A stretch of 64,000 nucleotides of DNA from Bradyrhizobium sp. SRL28 (GTDB lineage Bacteria; Pseudomonadota; Alphaproteobacteria; Rhizobiales; Xanthobacteraceae), in assembly GCF_018596315.1 (NCBI RefSeq), contig NZ_JAHEAG010000003.1:620001-684000 (forward strand), given 5' to 3'. Positions 10,482 through 18,652 of this stretch are shown here, in pieces. The position numbers and the translations under genes are program-made. The notes under the pieces are model-generated. The model was not told the origin of the DNA. It saw only the letters and a program-made list of their open reading frames with translations, and ran no database searches. Each line of letters starts with the position of its first letter. Within the stretch, counting starts at the first letter, position 1.

Positions 10482-10780
10482 TGCGGTTCTCCCCGACATT
10501 GTTATTGGCACGCCCGCCGGCATGGACGGCCGGCTCACCTGGCGGATGCGGGGCCACCTCTCAAAGGCGGGATTGGGCGCTTCTGGCTTCGCCAAAAGTC
10601 CGCTCACAACCTCGCGAAGTTCGATGGCCGCCGCCCCTCGCCGTTTCGGCCATGCTAGTCTCTCGGCGCATGCTGCGACAAGCTGCCGCAGGCTAGAAAT
10701 CAAGTAAATTTGGTCGCCCACCCTCTAATTCTTCCATTCCATCAAGGTCTTGAGGGCCTTCCTCCGGAGACGGTAAATCT

Positions 10781-12526
10781 GTGAAAAACATCCGCTCGAC
10801 GCTCGCCACCGTGTGGCGCATCGCCACTCCCTATTTTCGTTCGGAAGACAAATGGGCCGGCCGCGCGCTGCTGGCGGCGGTGATCGCCGCCGAGCTCGCC
10901 ATCGTCTACCTCACCGTCCTGCAGAACCAATGGAACCTCCGCTTCTACAATGCGCTTCAGGATTACAACTGGGACGCCTTCGTCTACGAAATCATGTATT
11001 TCAGCGTGCTGGCCACGGTCTTCATCGTGATCGCGGTCTACCAGCTCTATCTCAATCAATGGCTGCAGATCCGCTGGCGGCGCTGGATGACGGCGCACTA
11101 TCTCAGTGAATGGATGCATCAAGCCAACCATTACCGGATGCAGCTTCAGGGAGACGCAGCCGATAACCCCGACCAGCGCATGACCGACGACGTCAAGCTG
11201 TTCGTCGATCGAACGCTCAACATCGGCGTTGGATTGCTGAACTCGATCGTTACGCTGGCGTCCTTTGTCGTCATCCTGTGGGGCCTTTCGAACGCCGCAC
11301 CGCTGCACCTGTTCGGTCAGGATATCGCCATTCCCGGCTACCTCGTCTGGGGCGCGCTGATCTATTCGATTCTTGGCACCGTCCTGACTCATCTGATCGG
11401 CTGGCCGCTGGTCGGCATCGATTTCCGCCAGCAGCAGTACGAGGCGGATTTTCGTTTCAACCTGGTGCGCGTCCGGGAAAACTCCGAACAGATCGCGCTG
11501 TTGCGCGGAGACGCCGCGGAGCGCGAACGCCTTCTGGTTCGCTTCGGTCGCGTGGTGGAGAACTGGCTTGCCATCATGAACCGGACCAAGAAGCTGACAG
11601 CGTTCACCGCGAGCTATTCGCAGGCTTCGGTGATCTTTCCGTATATCCTGGTGGCGCCGGCCTACTTCGCGAAGAAGATTCAGCTCGGCGGCATGATGCA
11701 GACCGCGTCGGCATTTGCGAGCGTGCAAGGCGCGCTTTCGTTCTTCATCACGATCTATCGTCAACTGGCGGAGTGGCAGGCGGTGGTGAACCGTCTCGAC
11801 GGATTCGAGGCCGGGATTGCAGCGGCAACAGAACTCACCAAGCGCCGCGATCGAATTCACGTCACAGCAACGCAAGGCGACGGCGCAATCAACCTCAAGG
11901 ATCTGGTGCTGCGACTACCCAACGGAACGCCGCTGGTGAACGCGGACCGGTTTAGCTTCTGCAAAGGCGAGCGCACGCTGATGACGGGCCCCTCGGGCTC
12001 CGGCAAATCGACGCTGTTCCGCGCGATTGCCGGCATCTGGCCATTCGGCGCCGGCTCCGTCGCCATTCCGGCCGGTGCAACGTTGATGATGTTGCCGCAG
12101 CGCCCGTATTTCCCGGTCGGATCGCTACAAGGGGCGGTCGAATACCCCGCCAAAGAGGGCGCGTTTACCGCGCAGCAGATCGCCGACACGCTGCAGGCGG
12201 TGGGATTGCCCAAGCTTGCCGTGCAGCCCGGCAAACATGGGCACTGGAATCAAACGCTGTCGCTCGGCGAACAGCAGCGCCTCGGCATCGCGCGCGCGCT
12301 GTTGCATGCGCCGCAATACCTGTTCCTCGATGAGGCCACCGCCTCGCTCGACGAACCCTCGGAGAAGGCGCTGTATCGCCTGATCGAGGAGAAATTGCCT
12401 GATACCACGATCATCTCGATTGGACACCGCTCGACGCTCGATGCTTTCCATCAGCGCAACGTCACGCTGACGCGTGACGGCGACCAGTTTGTGCTCGAGG
12501 CCGGCGAGCCGGCCAAGACGTCGTAG
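10781..12526 (+). CDS. ABC transporter with SbmA/BacA-like membrane domain fused to an ATPase
   Basis: 581 residues. The N-terminal half (about 1-330) has six membrane helices of the ABC_membrane_2/SbmA-BacA type, with NQWNLRFYNALQDYNWDAF and LNQWLQIRWRRWMT, motifs shared with BacA. The C-terminal half is a full ATPase: Walker A GPSGSGKST, signature LSLGEQQRL, Walker B YLFLDEATASLDE, H-loop ISIGHR. Relatives (YddA, Bradyrhizobium BclA, mycobacterial BacA-like) take up peptides, bleomycin or cobalamin. GGAGA lies 10 bases before the GTG start. It is not obviously in an operon. Peptide uptake is the likeliest role; identity with BclA cannot be decided here. Confidence 0.85.
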   Translation: MKNIRSTLATVWRIATPYFRSEDKWAGRALLAAVIAAELAIVYLTVLQNQWNLRFYNALQDYNWDAFVYEIMYFSVLATVFIVIAVYQLYLNQWLQIRWRRWMTAHYLSEWMHQANHYRMQLQGDAADNPDQRMTDDVKLFVDRTLNIGVGLLNSIVTLASFVVILWGLSNAAPLHLFGQDIAIPGYLVWGALIYSILGTVLTHLIGWPLVGIDFRQQQYEADFRFNLVRVRENSEQIALLRGDAAERERLLVRFGRVVENWLAIMNRTKKLTAFTASYSQASVIFPYILVAPAYFAKKIQLGGMMQTASAFASVQGALSFFITIYRQLAEWQAVVNRLDGFEAGIAAATELTKRRDRIHVTATQGDGAINLKDLVLRLPNGTPLVNADRFSFCKGERTLMTGPSGSGKSTLFRAIAGIWPFGAGSVAIPAGATLMMLPQRPYFPVGSLQGAVEYPAKEGAFTAQQIADTLQAVGLPKLAVQPGKHGHWNQTLSLGEQQRLGIARALLHAPQYLFLDEATASLDEPSEKALYRLIEEKLPDTTIISIGHRSTLDAFHQRNVTLTRDGDQFVLEAGEPAKTS

Positions 12527-12530
12527 CCAT

Positions 12531-12713
12531 GTAGCCCGGATGGAGCCAACGGGTCGCGCGCATGCGCGCCCGACAGACTCCGCGCAATCCGGAACCATGT
12601 CACAAGTGGATGCGCTTATCCCGGATTGCGCGGAGCCTGTCATCACTGTGCGAGCGCAATTGCGCTCGTCGCGGGCGCGCATTCGCGCGACCCGTTGGCT
12701 CCATCCGGGCTAC
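12531..12713. repeat. 183-base nested inverted repeat
   Basis: The ends GTAGCCCGGATGGAGCCAAC (12531) and GTTGGCTCCATCCGGGCTAC (ending 12713) are perfect inverted copies, extended inward by GGGTCGCGCG/CGCGCGACCC. An inner pair, GACTCCGCGCAATCCGG and CCGGATTGCGCGGAGCC, forms a second stem around about 12600. The whole element can fold into a branched hairpin. It begins 4 bases after the stop codon of the ABC transporter and probably marks the transcript end. No open frame; no transposase. Confidence 0.85.
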
Positions 12714-12758
12714 GGCTATCCGATTTCGCTCGGCCTAAAGCCAGCGCTCAAGCCTCCG

Positions 12759-12795
12759 CAAAAGAAAAGGGGCGGCAGATCGCTCTGCCGCCCCT
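12759..12795 (-). terminator. Rho-independent terminator of the porin gene
   Basis: GGGGCGGCAGA (12769-12779) pairs with TCTGCCGCCCC (12784-12794). Read on the minus strand the stem is followed by TTTTCTTTT, a proper T tract. It lies 23 bases past the porin stop. Confidence 0.85.
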
Positions 12796-12817
12796 CGTCT
12801 TCCGACAGAGGAATATC

Positions 12818-13831
12818 TTACTTCAGGTTGGTCAGCGCGGTCAGGTCAGCCGAGAGCCTGACGATGCCAGCCGCGCCGCACCAGTTCGAACCTACGCCCG
12901 ACGGATTGATCGGGGTCACGAAGGTGCCCGACGATGCCGTGATGTTGCCGCGGGCGGCGAAGTCGCTGGTGAAGGCGTTGCAATCGCCCTTCGACAGGTT
13001 GGTGTCGGAGTAACGGAAGTCCAGCGTGAACACCTTGTAGGTGAAGCCGATGCCGACGTTCCAGGTGTTGTAGTCGGCGTAGTTGATGCCGTTCGGGAAC
13101 AGCGCGGTGCCGTAGAACGAGTCTGACGTGCCCAGCCACTGGCGGCCGAATTCACCCGACACGTACATGCCGATGCCGCTGGCGCCGAACCAGGTGCTCG
13201 GCGCAATCGCCTTGCCGACGATCGAGGCGTAGGTGCCTTCGGCGCCGCTGTTGAGGAAGCTCGGCGTATAATAAACGTTGCCGCCCATCGAGAAGTTGTC
13301 GTTGAAGGTGTAGTTCACCTTGCCGTAGACCTCGAAGAAGCTGACGTCCTTCTTGAGAACGTTAAGATTGACCAGCGTGTTTGCCTGGCATTCGGCGCTG
13401 AGCGGAACGCCGGCGAAATCGGTGGTAGCACCACCACCGTATTGGCAGGTCCCGCCGGGATAGAGGTAGCCCCAGGCGCCGACGTCGAAGGCGAAAGCGC
13501 CGAGCGTCAGGCGCGCACCGCCGTAAGCGTCGACTTCAGCCGCTGCGCGGTTGGGGAACGAGATGCTCGCACCGCCCACGCCGACGTAGAGCTGGAAGTC
13601 CTTGGTAACGTTGTAGCGCGGCTCGAAGTAGACGTTGACCGACGGCTTGTGGTTGGACTGGGTGATGCCACGGAAGATGTAGTCGTTGGTGATGCCGCCG
13701 CCGAAGGCGAAATCCCAGGGATCGAATGCCGGCGGCGGCGGGGCCTTGACGGCCTTCACCCGCAGATCCGCAGCGAGAGCCGAACCCGATACCATTGCCA
13801 GCGCCGTTGCCAACAAAACCAGTTTCTTCAT
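12818..13831 (-). CDS. TorF-family (TIGR02001-like) putative outer-membrane porin
   Basis: 337 residues from the ATG at 13831 (MKKLVLLATALAMVSGSALA is a clean Sec signal; GGGGATCGTC precedes it). After a Pro-rich hinge (KAPPPPAFDPWDFAFGGGI) comes a beta-barrel-like series of alternating aromatic strands, for example TNDYIFRGITQSNHKPS near residue 50, which is the characteristic opening of the TIGR02001/TorF group. Cysteines near 130, 145, 275 and 315 could pair. It has its own promoter region and terminator and is likely monocistronic. Substrate unknown. Confidence 0.85.
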   Translation of the reverse strand: MKKLVLLATALAMVSGSALAADLRVKAVKAPPPPAFDPWDFAFGGGITNDYIFRGITQSNHKPSVNVYFEPRYNVTKDFQLYVGVGGASISFPNRAAAEVDAYGGARLTLGAFAFDVGAWGYLYPGGTCQYGGGATTDFAGVPLSAECQANTLVNLNVLKKDVSFFEVYGKVNYTFNDNFSMGGNVYYTPSFLNSGAEGTYASIVGKAIAPSTWFGASGIGMYVSGEFGRQWLGTSDSFYGTALFPNGINYADYNTWNVGIGFTYKVFTLDFRYSDTNLSKGDCNAFTSDFAARGNITASSGTFVTPINPSGVGSNWCGAAGIVRLSADLTALTNLK

Positions 13832-14197
13832 GACGATCCCCATCCACCCTTCTAGACAGTCCAATTCCGGCGCCCCCCAAGGGCAAGCGACAACCGACTG
13901 CGGCCAAATGTCTTAACGTGGCTACACAGTGGTCTGCAGTGTCATGATCGTGAAGCAAAAAAGGCAAGCATGTGCCGCCTTTTTAGGCGTTCCAGCCGTT
14001 TCGATAAATGTTCTGCGCAGGTGTTGCATTCTCACCACAATTCCAGGGGGTCTGGTGCGGCCGGATGGCATCTGGAATCGGAAAAAGCAGCAGCGGACCG
14101 ACATGCCGGAAGACGCCTTTTGCGAATCAACTTCCCGGTGAAAACACGGCTCCGGTTGCCCGGGCAGCCCTCACGAACTGAGGACAGCCCTCACGAA
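13832..14197. other. Long intergenic region upstream of the porin
   Basis: About 365 bases without a supported gene. An AAAAAGGC/GCCTTTTT dyad lies at about 13957-13984, and the sequence CAGCCCTCACGAA is repeated directly at about 14165 and 14184. The porin promoter must be here. I see no clear -35/-10 pair and no riboswitch fold. The open frames across it show no coding character. Confidence 0.4.
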
Positions 14198-14228
14198 AAA
14201 GGCCGCAGCGGTGGACGCTGCGGCCTTT
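14198..14228 (-). terminator. Rho-independent terminator of the histone-like gene
   Basis: AAAGGCCGCAGCG (14198-14210) pairs with CGCTGCGGCCTTT (14216-14228), a 13-base perfect stem with a 5-base loop. On the minus strand it ends in TTTTT. It lies 29 bases past the stop of the lysine-rich protein. Confidence 0.88.
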
Positions 14229-14257
14229 CCGAAACGTTACTCCCGGCAAGCGACCGT

Positions 14258-14626
14258 CTAGTTGTGGTCGCCGCCGTTGGACGAGCCGGATCCCCATGAG
14301 GGTGTGGACGGCTCAGGGGTAGCCCAGCTCGGCGCCGGTGCGGACGCGGGTTCCGGCTCTGCCGCCGCCACCGCGGGCTCTGCCTTGGGAGCGGCGGGCT
14401 TGGCAGCCGCCCTCTTTTTCTTTGCCGGGCTCTTCTTTGCGGCCTTCTTCGGTGCGGCCGCCGCCTTTGACTTCTTTGCAGCCTTCTTGGCGGATTTCTT
14501 TGCGCCCTTTTTCGCAGCCTTCTTCGCCGATTTCTTCGCGGCCTTCTTCGCGGACTTCTTCTTCTTCGCCACTACGGCCTTCTTGGCCTTTTTAGCCTTC
14601 TTGGCCTTCTTACTCTTCTTCGCCAT
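14258..14626 (-). CDS. Lysine-rich histone-H1-like protein with AAKK repeats
   Basis: 122 residues from the ATG at 14626, which has a perfect CAGGAGGACCAG ribosome site. The N-terminal 75 residues are almost only Lys and Ala with a little Ser, in repeats such as KAKKAKKAKKA and SAKKAAKKSAKK, like eukaryotic H1 tails and the AlgP/HU-tail type. A Pro/Ala/Glu-rich linker follows, then a distinct end, PSWATPEPSTPSWGSGSSNGG. It should be a cytoplasmic DNA-binding nucleoid-compacting protein; a role in transcription or DNA protection is inference. Strong terminator downstream, so probably monocistronic. Confidence 0.85.
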   Translation of the reverse strand: MAKKSKKAKKAKKAKKAVVAKKKKSAKKAAKKSAKKAAKKGAKKSAKKAAKKSKAAAAPKKAAKKSPAKKKRAAAKPAAPKAEPAVAAAEPEPASAPAPSWATPEPSTPSWGSGSSNGGDHN

Positions 14627-14845
14627 CTGGTCCTCCTGTTGACGCCGTCCATGTGGTGTCGAGCGCTTCGAATAGTCCGTGGGCCAGACCGGGGCGGCAC
14701 TTCTTCGAAGTGCCCTCCCGCTCCATCCCTTGTCCGGGCGCGATCTCCGGGCAAACGCTTTCGCGCTTGTCCCGAGGAAACCGGATGCCGATCCCGCCAT
14801 CCACACGCGGGCAGACGTTCCGGATCGTGCCCGTAGGCCGATCGA

Positions 14846-16174
14846 TCAATTCAATCCCTGGCCGATCGATCCAGGCTTTGGACCTCCTGTCGCCCAATCG
14901 AGAAGCTCAATCGTGTGCACCACAGGAACTGACGTACCGCCGGCAATCTGAACCATGCATCCAATATTGCCTGCAGCGATCATGTCCGGTTTGACTGTCG
15001 CAAGATTGGCGATCTTCCGATCGCGCAATCTGCTCGCAATGTCGGGCTGGAGAATGTTGTAGGTCCCCGCCGAACCGCAACACAAATGGCTTTCAGGCAC
15101 ATCTTTCACCACGAATCCATTCTTGGAAAGCAATTCTTTCGGAAGGCCTGTGATTTTCTGTCCGTGTTGTAGCGAACAAGCCGAGTGATAGGCGATTGTG
15201 ACGTCGCCTTTTTGCGTCGTTGGCGCGAGTTCAATGCCGCCGAGAAACTCCGTGATATCCTTTGCCAGCGCGGAGATTTGTGCTGCGGGGCTAGCGAAAT
15301 CGCGATCCTCGCGCAGCATGAAACCATAGTCCTTGATGACCGTGCCGCAGCCCGATGCCGTAATCAGGATGGCGTCGAGGCCGCCTTGTTCCGCTTCCTT
15401 TTTCCACACATTGATGTTGGCGCGCGCCCGCGCCAGCGCGTCGCTATCCTGCCCGAGGTGATGGGTGAGCGCGCCGCAGCATTGCTCGTCCTTGACCAGG
15501 ACGACCTCGATGCCGTGGCGCGTCAGGAGATTGATGGCGGCCTGGTTGATGCGCGGCGCCAGCACCTGCTGGGCGCAACCCTGCAGCAGCGCGACCCGCC
15601 CGCGCCGCTCGCCGATGGCCGCAAAGACGCTGCCGCCCGAGGGTCCCGGCGCCGGAAGGCCTTTCGGCGCCAGCGCCAGCATCGCCTTGATCCGCCGCAG
15701 CAGGCCGGGTGTCGCGGCGGCATTTGACGCCGGCAGCAGGGCCGCAAGCGGCCGGGCGAGCCGCGCCATGATCATGCTGGCGCGAAACAGCTTGGGCCGC
15801 GGCAGCACCAGCGCCAGCACCGCGCGCAGGGCCCGCTCGGTCAGCGGCCGCGAATAGTCCCTCTCGATCCGGACCCGCGCCTGATCGACCAGGTGCATGT
15901 AGTGTACGCCCGACGGACAGGTAGTCATGCAGGCGAGGCAGGACAGGCAGCGGTCGATATGCTTGACCACCTCCGCGGTCGGCGGGCGGTCCTTTTCCAG
16001 CATCTCCTTGATCAAATAGATGCGCCCGCGCGGGCTATCGAGCTCGTCGCCGAGCAGTACATAGGTCGGACAGGTCGCGGTGCAGAAGCCACAATGCACG
16101 CAGGCGCGCAGGATCTTGTCGGCTTCGGCGATATCGGGATCGGCCAGTTGCGTGAGCGAGAATTCGGTTTTCAT
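14846..16174 (-). CDS. glcF: Glycolate oxidase iron-sulfur subunit GlcF
   Basis: 442 residues. Two 4Fe-4S motifs near the N-terminus, CVHCGFCTATCP (about 25-36) and CLSCLACMTTCP (about 73-84), are followed by two CCG-type cysteine-rich domains with CCGALTHH and CCGSAGTYN. GlcF passes electrons from the flavin subunits GlcD and GlcE to the quinone pool while glycolate (or D-lactate) is oxidised to glyoxylate. The ATG overlaps the glcE stop (ATGA), which fixes the start and shows translational coupling. Last gene of the operon. Complete, with all motif cysteines present. Confidence 0.95.
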   Translation of the reverse strand: MKTEFSLTQLADPDIAEADKILRACVHCGFCTATCPTYVLLGDELDSPRGRIYLIKEMLEKDRPPTAEVVKHIDRCLSCLACMTTCPSGVHYMHLVDQARVRIERDYSRPLTERALRAVLALVLPRPKLFRASMIMARLARPLAALLPASNAAATPGLLRRIKAMLALAPKGLPAPGPSGGSVFAAIGERRGRVALLQGCAQQVLAPRINQAAINLLTRHGIEVVLVKDEQCCGALTHHLGQDSDALARARANINVWKKEAEQGGLDAILITASGCGTVIKDYGFMLREDRDFASPAAQISALAKDITEFLGGIELAPTTQKGDVTIAYHSACSLQHGQKITGLPKELLSKNGFVVKDVPESHLCCGSAGTYNILQPDIASRLRDRKIANLATVKPDMIAAGNIGCMVQIAGGTSVPVVHTIELLDWATGGPKPGSIGQGLN

Positions 16175-17409
16175 GTCGCTGTCATCAGCAGCATCCGGCC
16201 GCGGTTGAGGATGATCTTGGGATCGAAGCTGTGGCGCACGCGCTGGCCCAGCGCGGCGAGGCCGCCGGCCTGCGGGTGAAACACCTCGACGTTCCGCCTG
16301 ATCTCTTCGGGCGCGCGGATCAGCGTCGCATGGCCGCCGGCCGCCTCGACCTCCCGGCGCACCGGACCGGCCAGCGCGTCCGGCTGCGGCGGCACCGCCG
16401 CCCAGATCAGGCCGCCGCCCCAATCGTAGATCACGTCGCCCTGGGACCCGCGCGCCAGCGCCTGGCCGAGCGCGCCGCCCGAGGCCGGCGGGCAGACGAT
16501 CCGCCATACCGGCCATAGCCCCCGCGCGCCGCTGGCGGCGAACGGCTCGACATCGCGGACCTCGGCCCAGATCGACGACGAGGCATCGTCCTGCAGCATC
16601 TCCACCGCACCGAACGCCGCCAGCGCGTTGCCGAGCGAACCGGCGCGGTCGGCCACCGAGGCCGCGATGCCTTCCAGCCGCAGCAGGGTAAGTGCCCGCC
16701 CCGCAGCGCCAAGGCGCTTCAGCGCGCCGGTTGCGGAGCCGAACACCGAACCCGGCAGATGCGCCGCGCCTGATACGTCATAGGGCGAACCGAGCGCCGC
16801 GGTCATCGCGCGGTTGGCGGTGACGTCATCCAGCCCTGAAAGCATCAGCGTCCGCTCGCTCTCGGGCTTCGGCATCACCTTCAGCGTCACCTCGGTCATG
16901 ACCGCCAGCGTGCCCCATGACCCCGCCAGGAGCTTGCAGAGGTCGTAACCGGTGACGTTCTTCACCACCCTGCCCCCGGTCTTGAAACTGTCGCCAAAGC
17001 CCGACACCGCATGCGCACCCAGCAGGTGATCGCGGGCGCCGCCGGCCTTGATCCGGCGCGGTCCCGCCAGCCCGGCACCGATCATGCCGCCGATGGTGCC
17101 GTTGCCGGCCGCGCCGAGCAGCACGGACGTATCCATCGGCTCGAAGGCGAAGTGCTGGTTCTTGGAATCGATCAGCGACTGCACGTCGGCGAGCGGTGCG
17201 CCTGCTTGCACCGTGATGATCAGTTCGTTCGGCTCGTAGGCGGAAACGGCGTTCAGCGCCGACAGGTCGAGCACGGCATTGGTCGCCATCGGATGGCCGA
17301 TCTGCCGCTTGGTGCCATGGCCGATGATCTCCAACGGCTGCTCGCTGGCGATCGCCGTGCGCACCACCTCTTCGACGTCCCTGGCGTCTCTAACCTTAAG
17401 CGTATCCAC
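16171..17409 (-). CDS. glcE: Glycolate oxidase FAD-binding subunit GlcE
   Basis: Subunit with an FAD_binding_4 (PCMH) fold and little active-site character of its own. The GTG at 17409 gives 412 residues beginning MDTLKVRDARDVEEVV; a TTG at 17445 would extend it by 12. Visible motifs are EIIGHGTKRQIGHPM (FAD pyrophosphate region, about 28-42), GNGTIGGMIGAGLAGPRRIKAG and GGRVVKNVTGYDLCKL, all typical of GlcE. It overlaps glcF by four bases. Unlike the usual glcDEF order, an extra gene sits between glcD and this gene, 60 bases upstream. The start has no strong ribosome site, so coupling to that gene is possible. Confidence 0.93.
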   Translation of the reverse strand: MDTLKVRDARDVEEVVRTAIASEQPLEIIGHGTKRQIGHPMATNAVLDLSALNAVSAYEPNELIITVQAGAPLADVQSLIDSKNQHFAFEPMDTSVLLGAAGNGTIGGMIGAGLAGPRRIKAGGARDHLLGAHAVSGFGDSFKTGGRVVKNVTGYDLCKLLAGSWGTLAVMTEVTLKVMPKPESERTLMLSGLDDVTANRAMTAALGSPYDVSGAAHLPGSVFGSATGALKRLGAAGRALTLLRLEGIAASVADRAGSLGNALAAFGAVEMLQDDASSSIWAEVRDVEPFAASGARGLWPVWRIVCPPASGGALGQALARGSQGDVIYDWGGGLIWAAVPPQPDALAGPVRREVEAAGGHATLIRAPEEIRRNVEVFHPQAGGLAALGQRVRHSFDPKIILNRGRMLLMTAT

Positions 17410-17469
17410 GACTGAGCCGGTATCCAAGTTTAAAGCGGAAAGCAAATCTGCAGCATCGGGAGCCCTGCC

Positions 17470-18645
17470 TCAAGCTGTCGATTGGCTGGACGCATCCACG
17501 TCCGTCCAATCTCCCTTCCGCACCCGCTGTCGAACTGTCTCCTGATCGTTGACCTTCCGGGTGTGAACCTCAGCGAGGACTTCTCCCGAGACGGCGTCGA
17601 CATAAACGGCCCAGAACGAGGACGATCCGACTTCGCCCCGGTTGCCAGCGATCAAGATTTCCCAGTGGAGACAGTCGTTGAGCGATTTGAGAGCCATGGA
17701 TCCCTTACGCCCTCCGTCAAATCCGTCGGGAATGGGCAGGTCTGCCATGATCGCCGTGACGTGGGGGCTGTCGAGCCACTTTTCGGGCAAGTGAATTACC
17801 TTCGCCATACGATCGGTCGCGTAAGACGGGGCTGAATCTGCGTCGAACAACAATCGGCCATCGTTCGCGAGGACTGCCGTCACCGTGTCACCGCTGTCAC
17901 CGTAGCGCCACCACACCTTCCAAATGCCGCGACCTTCGGGCACGTCGAAGCCCCAGGTCGTCACCATCTGCAGGCCCCATGGCGGCTTGAACTGCGCCAT
18001 GAACGGGGCGATGAGGTTCAGGGCCTCGCGCGCGGTAGGAGCCGGCTCTGGGAATGTGATCTTCCGATTTGGAGGAAGCTGGAACCGCACTGCCGCGCTG
18101 GCCGACTTGGCACCGAGCTTCCGACCGGCCCTGTCGAGAAGGTCTTGCGTGTGATCCTGCGCCAGATCGGGGGAGATCGACTGATACGCGGGAAGTCCGA
18201 GCAACTCACCGAACCGAACGGCGGGTTTCGTAAGCGTTGCCTCTTCATGGTTGAACGGACGAAGCAGCGGCTCGAGTGCCTCCGTTGCGACAAGGGGGGC
18301 AAGGGCAAGCAGATCGAACTGGTCGCGCTCGACGGCCGGTTGCTGGTCCCACCAGCACGCGAACTGAACTAGGGGGCGCACGCTGTCCGCGAGCGCGAAG
18401 CTCCAGCCGTGGTCTTCGGCATAGCAATAATACAGGACGGGAAGGCCGGTGAGCTTCGAAAGATAATCCGCAAAACGCGCTTCACCCGCACTTCGATACG
18501 CCGCCGAGCCAGCGTACGGAACGAATGTCAGCCAACCATTCGCCGGTCCGAAGACGATGCCCGCGGCTTTGGCCTGGCGCAGCAGCTTCTGCGCATCGAT
18601 GCCTTCGGCGAGACGAATATGATAGCTGACGCTGAACTCGCTCAT
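17470..18645 (-). CDS. Unrecognised 391-residue protein inside the glycolate oxidase operon
   Basis: Starts MSEFSVSYHIRLAEGIDAQ at the ATG 18645, 7 bases after the glcD stop and on the same strand, and ends 60 bases before glcE, so it is co-transcribed. No signal peptide and no membrane segment. Trp-rich blocks include LYYCYAEDHGWSFALADS (about 86), FACWWDQQP (about 112) and GIWKVWWRYGDSGD (about 240). The tail FWAVYVDAVSGEVLAEVH (about 350) has the W-x-V-x-V-D-A-x-x-G-E-V-L form seen in PepSY-like domains, a weak resemblance only. I do not recognise the family. It is not part of the known GlcDEF complex; it could be an accessory or a passenger gene. Confidence 0.75.
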   Translation of the reverse strand: MSEFSVSYHIRLAEGIDAQKLLRQAKAAGIVFGPANGWLTFVPYAGSAAYRSAGEARFADYLSKLTGLPVLYYCYAEDHGWSFALADSVRPLVQFACWWDQQPAVERDQFDLLALAPLVATEALEPLLRPFNHEEATLTKPAVRFGELLGLPAYQSISPDLAQDHTQDLLDRAGRKLGAKSASAAVRFQLPPNRKITFPEPAPTAREALNLIAPFMAQFKPPWGLQMVTTWGFDVPEGRGIWKVWWRYGDSGDTVTAVLANDGRLLFDADSAPSYATDRMAKVIHLPEKWLDSPHVTAIMADLPIPDGFDGGRKGSMALKSLNDCLHWEILIAGNRGEVGSSSFWAVYVDAVSGEVLAEVHTRKVNDQETVRQRVRKGDWTDVDASSQSTA

Positions 18646-18652
18646 GGCGCCG

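Noticed and set aside
8790..10658. 622-codon plus-strand frame over the lactate permease
   Set aside because: It is the antisense of the permease, which has clear transporter motifs and a good ribosome site. The product is Arg/Asp/His-rich, as antisense frames of GC-rich genes are.
13929..14141. 70-codon plus-strand frame upstream of the porin
   Set aside because: It overlaps a probable promoter region with stems, and the peptide has no credible start site or family pattern.
14836..14871. Direct repeat GGCCGATCGATC at the end of glcF
   Set aside because: Only 12 bases, partly coding; likely chance in GC-rich sequence, so it is not listed as an attachment site.
14846..16516. 556-codon version of glcF with a long N-terminal extension
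   Set aside because: The extra part is a shadow of glcE. The ATG overlapping the glcE stop at 16174 begins the conserved protein.
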